Assembly: GCA_017307755.1 (NCBI GenBank)
Contig: JAFKGQ010000021.1
Location: forward strand, 1-64,000
From: Chitinophagaceae bacterium
GTDB taxonomy: Bacteria; Bacteroidota; Bacteroidia; Chitinophagales; Chitinophagaceae
Direction of reading: 5' to 3'
DNA: 64,000 nucleotides
A model generated the notes under the pieces. The model worked only from the letters and a program-made list of their open reading frames with translations, had not been told where the DNA came from and ran no database searches. Below are positions 27,782-37,077 of this stretch, piece after piece (the first letter of the stretch is position 1; each line of letters opens with the position of its first letter). The position numbers and the translations under genes are program-made.

Positions 27782-27795
27782 TGCAATCGATTGCA
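27782..27795. promoter_or_regulatory. LacI-type operator, perfect 14-bp palindrome
   Basis: TGCAATCGATTGCA is a perfect CG-centred palindrome in the 164-bp gap before the GH51 gene. It has the form expected for a LacI-family site, and a two-mismatch relative lies at 11850-11863. The gap probably starts a second transcript (GH51 onward) within the locus. Binding by the LacI protein at 16066 is inferred. Confidence 0.6.
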
Positions 27796-27919
27796 AATTC
27801 TGAAATAATACTTATTTTAGGATAATAATTGTCAGAACAACATTAATCCCATACCGGGTTACTCCTGAAAATGCTATTCTGATATTCAACGTATTGCATA
27901 AATATATAATGCCTTGTAT

Positions 27920-29467
27920 ATGAAAAGAACGATTCTTGCCTGCTGCTTTATCCCGATGCTCTCCTTCGGCGGGTTTACCCAAACCGCCACAATAAAGATC
28001 GATGTCGACCGCGTTATCTCAGAGATAGATCCAAAGATCTATGGGGTTTTCATGGAGCCGATCCATTTTAATGGAAGGCGCCTGGGGTTGCCCGATTCTG
28101 TTGAGTTCAACACGCTTTACGGCAATTTGTATGATCCGGGATCTCCGCTTGCAGACGGGAATGGCTTCAGGAAAGATTACATAGATGCCATGCGGGAATT
28201 GAAAATCACCAACATGCGGTGGCCGGGCGGCAACTTTCTGATGGGCTACGACTGGAAAGATGGCATCGGCCCGAAAGAACAGCGTCCGACCCGCATCAAT
28301 CTCGCGTGGGGCGGCCCTGAAACAAACCAGGTGGGTACAGATGAGTGGATAGCTTTAAACAGATCCATCGGCAGTGAAAATGTCGTTTGCGTAAACCTTG
28401 GTCTTGGATCCATTCTGGACGCCGCCTACTGGGTTGAATATTGCAATTATAACAAAGGAAGCTATTATTCCGACCTGCGTGGAAAGAACGGTCACCGTGA
28501 ACCCTATCATGTGAAGATATGGGACCTGGGCAACGAAGTGGACGGTCTTCCCTGGGAGCTGGGCCATAAGAATGCAGAAGATTATGTAGAGACAGCAAGA
28601 GAGGCGGCCAAGGCGATGAAGTCCGTGGATCCCAACATCAAATTCGTCGGCTCCGGTTCATCCTGGTACGAACCCACCAACAAATGGTTCGATTGGAACA
28701 GGAAAGTGCTGGAAGGCATCGGTGACAAGATCGATTATCTTTCCATCCACCGTTACTGGGAGGGTGGGGCCCCTGATAACTATTATAACTACATGGGCAA
28801 CGGCGCCATGGATTTTGATGAAAAAATAACGCTGGTAGCTGCCCAGGTCCGTGAAGCAAGGGCAAAGATGGCTTTTAAAAACCCTATCTATCTTTCTGTC
28901 GACGAGTGGGGAGCCTTTGCCAGGAATTTCATGGCGGTCTTACCGATCGCGCAATGCCTCAATTCATTTATACGACATGCAGATGTGGTAAAAATGGCCA
29001 ACTTCACTTTGCTCACATCATTGTTGTCAAACGATCCTAAGAACGGTACATTTAAATCACCCGTGTTCCATACTTTCAAAATGTTCTCCAATAACTGTCT
29101 CGGCTCATCTGTTGATACCTATGTCGCTTGCGATACCTTTGGAACGGAAAAATACAAAGGCATTCCTTACCTCGACGTTACCGCAGTATATGCCAGGGCC
29201 GGCGGTGTCTTGTATATCAATGTGATCAACCGCCACCAGACCAGTGCCATTGCTACAGATATTACGGCTGTTTCCGGGGATTTTTCAGGCAAGCCCGAGG
29301 CCGCTGTCATCAACAGCGACGATCTTAAAGCACCTTTCAGTCCCGACAAACAATCCAGCTATGCACCGGCGCCTGCGACCGCCAGGATCAACGGCACCAA
29401 GCTCCAATTCTCTTTTCCGCCGCATTCCTTTACACAGATAAAAGTCACCCTGAACAAAGCCAGATGA
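27920..29467 (+). CDS. GH51 alpha-L-arabinofuranosidase (515 aa)
   Basis: Start set at the ATG at 27920 (MKRTIL); a TTG two codons earlier is less likely. Signal peptide is followed by the GH51 barrel: IYGVFMEPIHFNGRR, NMRWPGGNF, KIWDLGNEVDG (acid/base Glu in GNE), DYLSIHRYWEGG and LSVDEWGAF (nucleophile Glu). A C-terminal beta-sandwich follows. Removes arabinofuranose side chains from arabinoxylan fragments. It begins a second run of genes after a 164-bp gap with a LacI-type site; its TGA overlaps an ATG of the next reading frame. Confidence 0.95.
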   Translation: MKRTILACCFIPMLSFGGFTQTATIKIDVDRVISEIDPKIYGVFMEPIHFNGRRLGLPDSVEFNTLYGNLYDPGSPLADGNGFRKDYIDAMRELKITNMRWPGGNFLMGYDWKDGIGPKEQRPTRINLAWGGPETNQVGTDEWIALNRSIGSENVVCVNLGLGSILDAAYWVEYCNYNKGSYYSDLRGKNGHREPYHVKIWDLGNEVDGLPWELGHKNAEDYVETAREAAKAMKSVDPNIKFVGSGSSWYEPTNKWFDWNRKVLEGIGDKIDYLSIHRYWEGGAPDNYYNYMGNGAMDFDEKITLVAAQVREARAKMAFKNPIYLSVDEWGAFARNFMAVLPIAQCLNSFIRHADVVKMANFTLLTSLLSNDPKNGTFKSPVFHTFKMFSNNCLGSSVDTYVACDTFGTEKYKGIPYLDVTAVYARAGGVLYINVINRHQTSAIATDITAVSGDFSGKPEAAVINSDDLKAPFSPDKQSSYAPAPATARINGTKLQFSFPPHSFTQIKVTLNKAR

Positions 29468-29505
29468 TCGGACCTGTCAATACCATTAAACTAAAAATAC
29501 ATACA

Positions 29506-30612
29506 ATGAAACTGAAGCAACTACTCCTGTTATCTTTGGCTGCCCTGGCTGGTAATATCTGCCTGGCCCAGGACATTAAAGAAGATTTTTCACCATCCGT
29601 CTTAAACCAGCCGGGGCAACAATACCCACAGGTCAATTCCCAGGGTTATGTCCGGTTCAGAATCCAGGCGCCCCGGGCTGACAGTGTCAGGGTGAGCCTG
29701 GGATTAGGAGGCAGAGGCGGTACCCTGCTGACAAAAGGCGACGACGGGTATTTTACAGGCACCACCGCAGGTCCGATGGACGAAGGTTTTCACTACTACC
29801 ATGTCAATGTGGACGGCGGTGTCTTTAACGATCCCGGCACGCTCAATTTCTATGGGTCGACCCGGTGGGAGAGCGGCATCGAGATCCCCGCACACGATCA
29901 GGATTTTTACGCATTGAAAGATGTGCCGCACGGAACAGTGGATCAGGTGCTTTTTCCTTCCAAAAGCACAAATACATCCCGCAGGGCCTTTGTGTATACG
30001 CCGCCGGACTATAGCAAGGAGACAAATAAGCGTTACCCTGTGTTATACCTGCAGCATGGCTGGGGGGAAGACGAGACTGCATGGAGCAACCAGGGGCATG
30101 CCAACCTGATCATGGATAACCTGATCGCAGAAGGTAAGATCAAACCGTTCATTATTGTAATGACGTATGGTATAACTAATCAGCTGAGGTTCGGCCATAT
30201 GAAGGAATTTAAGATCGACACCTTTCAGACCGTCCTGACAGAAGAATTGATCCCGTATATAGATGCGCATTTCCGCACATTGGCTAACCGGGACAACAGG
30301 GCCATGGCAGGTCTTTCGATGGGTGGCATGGAAACACACACGATCACGCTGAACAAACCGGAAATTTTCTCTCACTATGCCTTATTGAGCGGCGGCATTT
30401 ACACGCCGGAAGAGCTGAAAGACAAACAAAAGCCAAAACTGATCTTCATCAGCTGCGGCAGTAAGGAAAATCCCGGCCGGGTTAAACAGGCGGCAGACGA
30501 GCTGAAACAGGCCGGTTACAATGTAACTTCGTTTGTGTCAGAGAACACGGCGCATGAGTTCCTGACCTGGCGCCGTAGCCTGTATCAGCTGGCGCCGTTG
30601 CTTTTCCGCTAG
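29506..30612 (+). CDS. CE1-type esterase with N-terminal CBM48-like domain, probable feruloyl/acetyl-xylan esterase (368 aa)
   Basis: I start at the ATG at 29506 because MKLKQLLLLSLAALAG gives a proper signal peptide ending CLAQ. An upstream ATG at 29464, overlapping the GH51 stop, would hide it. An early-set/CBM48-like domain (about 25-110; YVRFRIQAPRADSVRV) precedes an esterase D-type hydrolase with YLQHGWGEDETAW, MAGLSMGG (nucleophile Ser271) and the catalytic His in NTAHEF. This two-domain form is that of Bacteroidota Fae-type feruloyl esterases in xylan loci. A scrambled partial relative lies at 9266-9373. Confidence 0.9.
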   Translation: MKLKQLLLLSLAALAGNICLAQDIKEDFSPSVLNQPGQQYPQVNSQGYVRFRIQAPRADSVRVSLGLGGRGGTLLTKGDDGYFTGTTAGPMDEGFHYYHVNVDGGVFNDPGTLNFYGSTRWESGIEIPAHDQDFYALKDVPHGTVDQVLFPSKSTNTSRRAFVYTPPDYSKETNKRYPVLYLQHGWGEDETAWSNQGHANLIMDNLIAEGKIKPFIIVMTYGITNQLRFGHMKEFKIDTFQTVLTEELIPYIDAHFRTLANRDNRAMAGLSMGGMETHTITLNKPEIFSHYALLSGGIYTPEELKDKQKPKLIFISCGSKENPGRVKQAADELKQAGYNVTSFVSENTAHEFLTWRRSLYQLAPLLFR

Positions 30613-30635
30613 ACGCCGGACCATAACGTTGCTAT

Positions 30636-33254
30636 ATGATGAAAAACTTATTTACCGTTGCTTTACTGCTGCTGACGCTTTCTTCCCATGCCCAAAGCGG
30701 GACGGCAAATCTTCCTTTCTGGAATTATAAGCTATCTTTTGAACAACGCGTAAACGATCTCGTTGGACGGTTGACGCTGGAGGAAAAGGTCGCGCAAATG
30801 CTGAACCATGCGCCGGCTATTGACAGGCTGGGTATACCGGCTTATGACTGGTGGAACGAAGTATTGCACGGCGTGGCAAGGACGCCTTTCAGAACGACGG
30901 TATATCCGCAGGCCATCGCAATGGCGGCTACATGGGATACCGCCGCGATCAAAACAATGGCCGGCCAGGGCGCATTGGAAGGCCGGGCCATCCATAACAA
31001 AGCGATAGAACAGCATAGGACGGCCGAACGATACCTTGGTTTGACCTACTGGACACCCAATATCAACATATTCCGCGATCCACGCTGGGGACGTGGCCAG
31101 GAAACGTATGGCGAGGACCCATTCCTGACCGCCATGCTGGGAAGGGCCTTTGTCCGTGGCCTGCAGGGTAATAATCCAAAGTATTTACTGGCCGCTGCCT
31201 GCGCCAAACACTATGCCGTGCACAGCGGCCCGGAACCCTTACGGCATGTGTTCAATGTGGACCCCAGCGATTACGATCTTTGGGACACCTACCTGCCGGC
31301 GTTCAAAGAGCTGGTCACTAATGCGAAGGTAGCCGGTGTGATGTGTGCATACAACGCATTTAAAACCCAGCCTTGTTGCGGCAGCGATCAGCTGATGATA
31401 CAGATCCTCCGCCGTCAGTGGAAGTTCAACGGCTATGTAACTTCCGATTGCTGGGGGATCGACGATTTCTTCAGGAACCATAAAACCTCGGCCAATGCGG
31501 AAGATGCTTCAGCCGACGCCGTATTCCATGGGACGGATGTCGAATGCGGAACGAATGCCTACCTGTCACTGGTGCAGGCAGTAAAAGACGGAAAGATCAC
31601 GGATGAGCAGATAAATACGTCTGTAAAGAGACTATTCATGATCCGTATGCGGCTCGGCATGTTCGATCCACCCTCCATCGTAAAATATGCGCAAACGCCG
31701 GCTTCGGTCCTCGAAAGCGCATCTCACAAGGCACACGCCTTAAAAATGGCGAGGGAGTCGATCGTGCTGTTGAAGAATGACAACCATATACTTCCGCTAA
31801 GCAAGTCGATCAAAAAGATAGCTGTGCTTGGTCCCAATGCAGACAACAGCATCGCCGTGCTGGGTAATTATAACGGTACTCCTTCCGGGATCGTAACAGC
31901 GCTGGCTGGTATAAGAAACAAGCTGGGAAAGAACACCGGGGTCCTGTATGAGCAGGCTGTCAACTTCACCAACGATACATTGCTGTCTTATCAGGATATC
32001 AGCAGTCAATATTCCATCGACGGAAAACAGGGTTTTAAAGCTGAATATTTTGCAACAAAAGACCTCCGCGGGACACCCGTTGTCAGGGCTGAGAACGACA
32101 TCGACCATTTCTGGCAGGAAGGGTCGGAAGTGATCGCAGACATCAAAGCCAACAACTTTTCGGCAAGATATACCACCAGCTTCACTGCGCCAAAAGACGG
32201 CAATATCACCTTTGAAGTGGAGGCCGATGACGGTTATAGACTGTCCGTGAATGATAACACGGTCATCAATGCGTGGGAACGTAACCGCTGGGGCGCGCGC
32301 CGGTACCAGCTTGACATAAAAAAGGATTCTATCTACCGGCTGACCCTCGAATACTGGCAGGGCGAAGGAAAAGCCAATGTGCGTTTGCGCGCCGGCAATT
32401 ATGTCAGAACAAATATGGAAGCGCTGGCCGCCAAAGTAAAGGATGCCGACGCCATCGTCTTCGTAGGCGGCATATCCCCGCAATTGGAAGGGGAAGAGAT
32501 GCCGGTGAACTATCCCGGGTTTAATGGAGGCGACAGAACATCCATTCTGCTGCCTTCCGTTCAGACACAATTAATGAAAGCCTTAAAGGCCACCAACAAA
32601 CCCGTAATATTTATAATGATGACAGGCAGTGCCATCGCCACGCCATGGGAAAGCGAAAATATTCCTGTGATCATCAACGCCTGGTATGGCGGACAATCCG
32701 CGGGCGCTGCTATTGCAGACGTTTTGTTTGGCGATTATAACCCCTCCGGGCGTCTGCCTGTTACATTTTATAAAGGCGACAACGACCTGCCTCCATTTGA
32801 AGATTATTCGATGAACAACAGGACCTATCGCTATTTCAAAGGCGAGGTTTTATATCCATTTGGTTACGGCTTGAGCTATACCACCTTCAGGTATGATCAA
32901 CTAAAAATACCTGCATCGGCAAAATGCAAGACAAAAATTCCCATCCATGTCAAGGTCACCAACATGGGGCGCCTGGACGGCGAAGAAGTGGCGCAATTGT
33001 ATATTTCGTATAAGGATCAGACCATAGAGGTCCCACAAAAAGCCCTGAAAGGCTTCCAGCGCATCGCCTTGAGGGCGGGTGAAAGCAGGATCATAGCATT
33101 TACATTGGACGCAGCAGGGCTGGCAGTAGCAGGTCCCGACGGAACCATGATCTATCCCAAAGGGAAGCTACTGCTAAGTGTAGGCGGCGGACAGCCCGGG
33201 GTGAAGATCCCAACCTCCGGCAATGTAGCGGGCGGTCAGATTTTCATATATTAG
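30636..33254 (+). CDS. GH3 beta-xylosidase with PA14 insertion (872 aa)
   Basis: Signal peptide ends SSHAQ. The GH3 N-terminal barrel shows YDWWNEVLHGVAR, PNINIFRDPRWGRGQETYGEDP, AACAKHYAVHSGPE and nucleophile Asp271 in VTSDCWGID. The alpha/beta sandwich begins near ESIVLLKND and is interrupted by a PA14 domain at about 460-595 (GFKAEYFATKDL to VRLRAGNYV). A fibronectin III-like domain ends the protein. PA14 insertions usually restrict the active site to short oligosaccharides. In this locus the enzyme should release xylose from xylo-oligosaccharides after side chains are gone. Two adjacent ATGs (30636, 30639) are possible starts. Confidence 0.93.
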   Translation: MMKNLFTVALLLLTLSSHAQSGTANLPFWNYKLSFEQRVNDLVGRLTLEEKVAQMLNHAPAIDRLGIPAYDWWNEVLHGVARTPFRTTVYPQAIAMAATWDTAAIKTMAGQGALEGRAIHNKAIEQHRTAERYLGLTYWTPNINIFRDPRWGRGQETYGEDPFLTAMLGRAFVRGLQGNNPKYLLAAACAKHYAVHSGPEPLRHVFNVDPSDYDLWDTYLPAFKELVTNAKVAGVMCAYNAFKTQPCCGSDQLMIQILRRQWKFNGYVTSDCWGIDDFFRNHKTSANAEDASADAVFHGTDVECGTNAYLSLVQAVKDGKITDEQINTSVKRLFMIRMRLGMFDPPSIVKYAQTPASVLESASHKAHALKMARESIVLLKNDNHILPLSKSIKKIAVLGPNADNSIAVLGNYNGTPSGIVTALAGIRNKLGKNTGVLYEQAVNFTNDTLLSYQDISSQYSIDGKQGFKAEYFATKDLRGTPVVRAENDIDHFWQEGSEVIADIKANNFSARYTTSFTAPKDGNITFEVEADDGYRLSVNDNTVINAWERNRWGARRYQLDIKKDSIYRLTLEYWQGEGKANVRLRAGNYVRTNMEALAAKVKDADAIVFVGGISPQLEGEEMPVNYPGFNGGDRTSILLPSVQTQLMKALKATNKPVIFIMMTGSAIATPWESENIPVIINAWYGGQSAGAAIADVLFGDYNPSGRLPVTFYKGDNDLPPFEDYSMNNRTYRYFKGEVLYPFGYGLSYTTFRYDQLKIPASAKCKTKIPIHVKVTNMGRLDGEEVAQLYISYKDQTIEVPQKALKGFQRIALRAGESRIIAFTLDAAGLAVAGPDGTMIYPKGKLLLSVGGGQPGVKIPTSGNVAGGQIFIY

Positions 33255-33304
33255 CACCCTATAAAGTGTCGGTTTAGTGTTATGTAATAAAAGCGAACAT
33301 TAGC

Positions 33305-34951
33305 ATGGAAATAAAGAACGTGTCAAATCTGGTGATCTTGCTGCTCCTGTATTTTAATGGCCTTTACGCTCAATCTGACACTGCCCGGGCTCCGCTGACC
33401 CCAAGGATCGTAAACATCGTCAACTTTATCCGCCTTATCGAACCCCGGGATACTGCAATCACAAAGGATGTACTCTATCAGACAGTGGAGAACCAGATCG
33501 CTTTAATGAAGAAATATCATGTAGGCGGTACTTTTTTGCTGCAGTATGATGCGCTGATCGACCCCCGCTATCAACGCCTGCTCAAAAGTCTTCCCCGGGA
33601 TCAATTCGAAATTGGCGCGTGGTGGGAGCTTCCCCAGCCGCTCATAAAAAAAGCGGGGATCAAATGGAGGGGGAAATATGCCTGGGACTGGCATTCCGAT
33701 GTCGGCTTTTCGGTCGGCTACACGCCAAAGGAGCGTGAAAAGATCATCGATACCTATTTTGCAGACTTTAAAAAGATATTCGGCTATTACCCAGGGTCCG
33801 TGGCATCATGGGTGATCGATGCCCATTCCCTCGACTACATGTATGACAAATATCGCATCGTAGCCTCTGCCAATTGTAAGGACCAGGTAGGTACAGACGG
33901 GTTTACGCTTTGGGGCGGTTACTGGAACCAGGCATATTATCCCAGCCGGATCAATGCATATATGCCTGCTCAGCACGCAGAAAAGCAGCTGCCATTGCCT
34001 ATATTCAGAATGTTGGGCAGCGATCCCATCAGGCAATATGCCGATGGCAGATCCGTCACCACCCTGGAGCCTGTATACGGACATGCCGGTGGAAATGAGC
34101 AGTGGGTCAACTGGTTCTTTCAAACTTTTACGAACGATCCGGCACTGGGCTTCAATTATACGCAGGCAGGTCAGGAAAACTCGTTTACCTGGGCTGCCAT
34201 GCAAAAAGGATTGGAATTGCAAATACCGCTCATAGCACGCCTCCAACGGGAGGGTAAGATCAGGGTAGAGACGCTCGGGCAGTCCGGCAGGTGGTTTCGC
34301 AAGACCTATCCAGTGACGCCGGCTACAACATTTGCGGTCACCAGGGACCTGGGCGAGAGTGATCAAAAGACCCTTTGGTACAACAGCCGTTACTACCGCA
34401 CCAATCTTCTTTGGAAACATGGCCGCCTGCGCATCGTCGATGTTCACCTGTTCAATGAGGCAATTCCGGACAAGTACCTTCATGCGGTGACGACCGTAAA
34501 TCAAAGCTATTTTTATACGTTGCCTGTGGTAGATGGGTTTCAATGGGGGGCGAGGGGGAATCCCGAAGGCTTTCGGCTGATGGCGGCAAAAGATGGAAAA
34601 GAGGAAGAGGTCAGCGGGGGAGACCCGGTATTCACCCACGCGCTCAGCAAGAAGGCTCATGTCCTGTGGCCATCGGCAAATGGTAAATTCGAGATCGGTC
34701 TCGATGAAGAGCAGCTGACCATCACAGTCCAGGACAGTCCGGCTCCTGATTGGTTTTTGGAGCTGAGGGTTGCAGCAGACGCCCATACCCCGCTGGAAAA
34801 GACGGATAGCAGAGCAGCCGTTTACATGTTTGACGGACATACTTACCGGCTGAAAGTGGCGCAGGGATCGGTCTCCACCGGTGTTTCAGGCAGCTTGTAC
34901 AGGATCTATCCCCGCAATAACAGCATTGTCTTAAGACTATCCGATCAGTAA
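33305..34951 (+). CDS. Secreted protein resembling polysaccharide deacetylase fold, xylan locus (548 aa)
   Basis: Signal peptide (ending GLYAQ) is followed by a domain of about 300 residues with NIVNFIRLIEPRD, VGGTFLLQYDALIDPRY, FEIGAWWELPQ, WHSDVGFSVGYTPKER, ASWVIDAHSLDYM and LWGGYWNQAYYPSR. The strand-helix layout and the TFLLQYD / IGAW steps look like the NodB/polysaccharide deacetylase or GH57-like barrel. The usual metal-binding HxxxH pair is not obvious. The C-terminal 150 residues look like a beta-sandwich. It closes the xylan gene run, 50 bp after GH3, and its role there is unknown. Confidence 0.7.
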   Translation: MEIKNVSNLVILLLLYFNGLYAQSDTARAPLTPRIVNIVNFIRLIEPRDTAITKDVLYQTVENQIALMKKYHVGGTFLLQYDALIDPRYQRLLKSLPRDQFEIGAWWELPQPLIKKAGIKWRGKYAWDWHSDVGFSVGYTPKEREKIIDTYFADFKKIFGYYPGSVASWVIDAHSLDYMYDKYRIVASANCKDQVGTDGFTLWGGYWNQAYYPSRINAYMPAQHAEKQLPLPIFRMLGSDPIRQYADGRSVTTLEPVYGHAGGNEQWVNWFFQTFTNDPALGFNYTQAGQENSFTWAAMQKGLELQIPLIARLQREGKIRVETLGQSGRWFRKTYPVTPATTFAVTRDLGESDQKTLWYNSRYYRTNLLWKHGRLRIVDVHLFNEAIPDKYLHAVTTVNQSYFYTLPVVDGFQWGARGNPEGFRLMAAKDGKEEEVSGGDPVFTHALSKKAHVLWPSANGKFEIGLDEEQLTITVQDSPAPDWFLELRVAADAHTPLEKTDSRAAVYMFDGHTYRLKVAQGSVSTGVSGSLYRIYPRNNSIVLRLSDQ

Positions 34952-35008
34952 AATATTATCTTTCCGCAAATTGCCGGCATTTAACCCTGCCAGCGACGAT
35001 ACCATGCA

Positions 35009-36145
35009 TCATTCAGCGTGGAAGATCTCGCCTAGCCTGGCGTCTAACGCTTTACCTATCAGGGTCCGCCCAACAATGATCCCATTCGGATCGATCAGGA
35101 AGTTCTGGGGAATAGCCTGTACACCATAGGTTTTGGCCGCAACGCCATCCCAGAATTTCAGGTCGGACAGCTGCAGCCACGGCAGCCCGTCACTTTTGAT
35201 GGCGCCAAGCCAAAGCGCTCTGCTGTTGGATTTGTCGAGCGACACACCCACAATAGTGAAGTTTTGATCTTTATACTTGTTATACGTTTCGACAAGATGA
35301 GGGTTCTCTGCCCGGCAGGGACCGCACCAGGATGCCCAGAAATCCAGCAGCACATACTTGCCCCGCAAGGACGATAGCCTGACCATCGTACCCGCCGTAT
35401 CCGGGATCTCGAAGTCGGGCGCCGGCTGCCCGATGGCTGTCACCCGTAGCTTTTCGAGCTTCCCGGCCATGTTCCTGCCCTCTTTGCTGTCTTTGATTGT
35501 AGCGGATAAACCTTCAAATAAAGGCTTGACCTTTTCATAAGGTTGTTCGTAAGCCACTTTAGGGAACAGCTGCAGACTTAGCTTTGACGCCGGGTGTGAT
35601 TGTATGAATTTCACATAAGCACCCAATGTCGCTTCGCTGTATCTTTTCCGGAACCCCTCCATCCTTTCCTCAAAATCAGGTGCGGTCGGCGGTGGGACCT
35701 TGCCCTCCAGGATCATTTTATCGTCGCCTGAAAAATCTTCATAGGCGGCGTTCACGACATTGTTGAAGTCGGTATAGTCGTTGTTGGTAGGTGTTCCGGT
35801 GATCTGCGCATCCATCACTGTGGCGCCCTTCATCGCGAACGTTATAGTGCCCGGTTCGAGATAGACCGTTCTTTGTTCCAGGCTCCTGGTCCGGTCGCGG
35901 CCGGTGGTATCGAAGATCAGTTCGGCCAGTACGGCCGTGGACGAAGCTTTCCCGGTGAATTTGAATCGTCCGCCGGTCAGAGTCACCGAGTCGACCACCG
36001 CTTTGCCATTCATCGTGTATTCGAGATAAGCCTTCGCGGGAGAATGATAATTGCCATACCTGCCGGTGACGATAAACTTATTGCCGTTCTGACCAAAGAC
36101 AGTGACTTGTATCAGTGATAAACCTGCTATAATTATTTTTTTCAT
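35009..36145 (-). CDS. TlpA-like periplasmic thiol-disulfide oxidoreductase with N-terminal DUF4369-like domain (378 aa)
   Basis: Signal peptide (ending TVFGQ) precedes a beta-rich domain (NGNKFIVTGRYGNY, VTLTGGRFKFTGKA) of the DUF4369 type. A helical linker and a C-terminal thioredoxin fold (about 240-378) follow, with the active site FWASWCGPCRAE near residue 270 and cis-proline block VQAIPQNFLIDPNG. This is the common Bacteroidota TlpA architecture. Last gene of the sigma-FecR-SusC-SusD unit that starts at 45575. It presumably reduces or shuffles disulfides on a substrate or partner linked to that SusC/SusD pair. Confidence 0.9.
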   Translation of the reverse strand: MKKIIIAGLSLIQVTVFGQNGNKFIVTGRYGNYHSPAKAYLEYTMNGKAVVDSVTLTGGRFKFTGKASSTAVLAELIFDTTGRDRTRSLEQRTVYLEPGTITFAMKGATVMDAQITGTPTNNDYTDFNNVVNAAYEDFSGDDKMILEGKVPPPTAPDFEERMEGFRKRYSEATLGAYVKFIQSHPASKLSLQLFPKVAYEQPYEKVKPLFEGLSATIKDSKEGRNMAGKLEKLRVTAIGQPAPDFEIPDTAGTMVRLSSLRGKYVLLDFWASWCGPCRAENPHLVETYNKYKDQNFTIVGVSLDKSNSRALWLGAIKSDGLPWLQLSDLKFWDGVAAKTYGVQAIPQNFLIDPNGIIVGRTLIGKALDARLGEIFHAE

Positions 36146-36150
36146 TATTT

Positions 36151-37071
36151 TTATTTAAATAGTTCCGCCAATTTCATTTCCAGTTCCTTCCCATGGAGGT
36201 CCGTGGCCACCACGGCCCCTTTGCTATCGACCAAAATATTCCTGGGGATCCCGTTGATGCCGAATTTTTTGATGACAGGAGATTCGAACCCTTTCAGATC
36301 GCTCAGGTTGGTCCAGCTGTAGCCGTCGGCCGCGATTGCCTTTTTCCATGGTATCGCATCCGTGTCCAGTGAAACGCCGATGACGCCAAAACCCTGATCA
36401 CGATACCGCTTATACAGGGGCACCAGCGCTCTTCCCTGCGCCCTGCACGGCACGCACCAGCTGGCCCAGAAATCGATAAAAGTATACTTCTTGCCGGCTG
36501 TAAGGGTTGACGTGGAAATTTTCTTTCCGGCCATATCAGGCATCTCGAAATGCTCATATTTCAATACGGCCTCCGTCTTCTCCTGCGCAGTCGCGGTCTT
36601 TTCACCATCAGCCGTAGCGGCGCCCGAAGTCCTGTCATTTATGACCAGGCTGTACTCCTTCGTTGAGGGTGGCAGGCACATTTGATCATTGCACGCCATA
36701 TACCTGATCCGGAACCGCAGCGTCGTTTTCTCATCTGATCTCAGCCGGACGGTTTGCGAGAACGTAACGCCCTTCGCATAAAACGCCGGCGTTACTCCCT
36801 CCGATGACTCAACGCCTTTCTCCTTCATTTCTCCCACCAACTCGATGTTCGCATTTTCTTCGATCGAAATAGTAGTGGGCATTCCGATGCCGCCGCTGAA
36901 TGACTGGGGATAAATATGAAAAGGCTCCCGGATCGATGCCATAAAATTTATCTGATAGGTCAGCGGAGCTGCCGCCTCACTGGCGAATTTCCAGGCGACG
37001 GGCTGGTTACCCTGCGCCTGCCCCGCAAATGCCGTAAGGTTCATGAATATCAAACAGATGAATGCTTTCAT
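36151..37071 (-). CDS. TlpA-family thioredoxin with DsbD-alpha-like N-terminal domain (306 aa)
   Basis: Signal peptide ends GQAQ. Residues about 25-145 form a beta-sandwich with EPFHIYPQSF, VTFSQTVRLRSDEKTTLRFRIRYMACNDQMCLPPS; the MACNDQMC cysteine pair is the DsbD N-terminal (alpha-domain) signature. A thioredoxin domain follows with FWASWCVPCRAQ near residue 206 and GINGIPRNILVDSKG. Having both modules in one polypeptide suggests electron relay within one protein. 5 bp before the next thioredoxin gene and 6 bp after the preceding one, so co-transcribed. Confidence 0.88.
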   Translation of the reverse strand: MKAFICLIFMNLTAFAGQAQGNQPVAWKFASEAAAPLTYQINFMASIREPFHIYPQSFSGGIGMPTTISIEENANIELVGEMKEKGVESSEGVTPAFYAKGVTFSQTVRLRSDEKTTLRFRIRYMACNDQMCLPPSTKEYSLVINDRTSGAATADGEKTATAQEKTEAVLKYEHFEMPDMAGKKISTSTLTAGKKYTFIDFWASWCVPCRAQGRALVPLYKRYRDQGFGVIGVSLDTDAIPWKKAIAADGYSWTNLSDLKGFESPVIKKFGINGIPRNILVDSKGAVVATDLHGKELEMKLAELFK

Positions 37072-37077
37072 ACATTA

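Noticed and set aside
29464..29505. ATGA-coupled upstream start for the CE1 esterase
   Set aside because: It would add 14 residues in front of a well-formed signal peptide; the ATG at 29506 is better, though coupling is not excluded.
33806..34840. 344-codon minus-strand frame opposite the deacetylase-like gene
   Set aside because: Low-complexity, Cys/Arg/His-rich translation typical of an antisense shadow; the sense protein has a signal peptide and fold pattern.
34952..35008. Terminator between the convergent xylan and thioredoxin operons
   Set aside because: I found no stem followed by a T-tract on either strand in these 57 bp.
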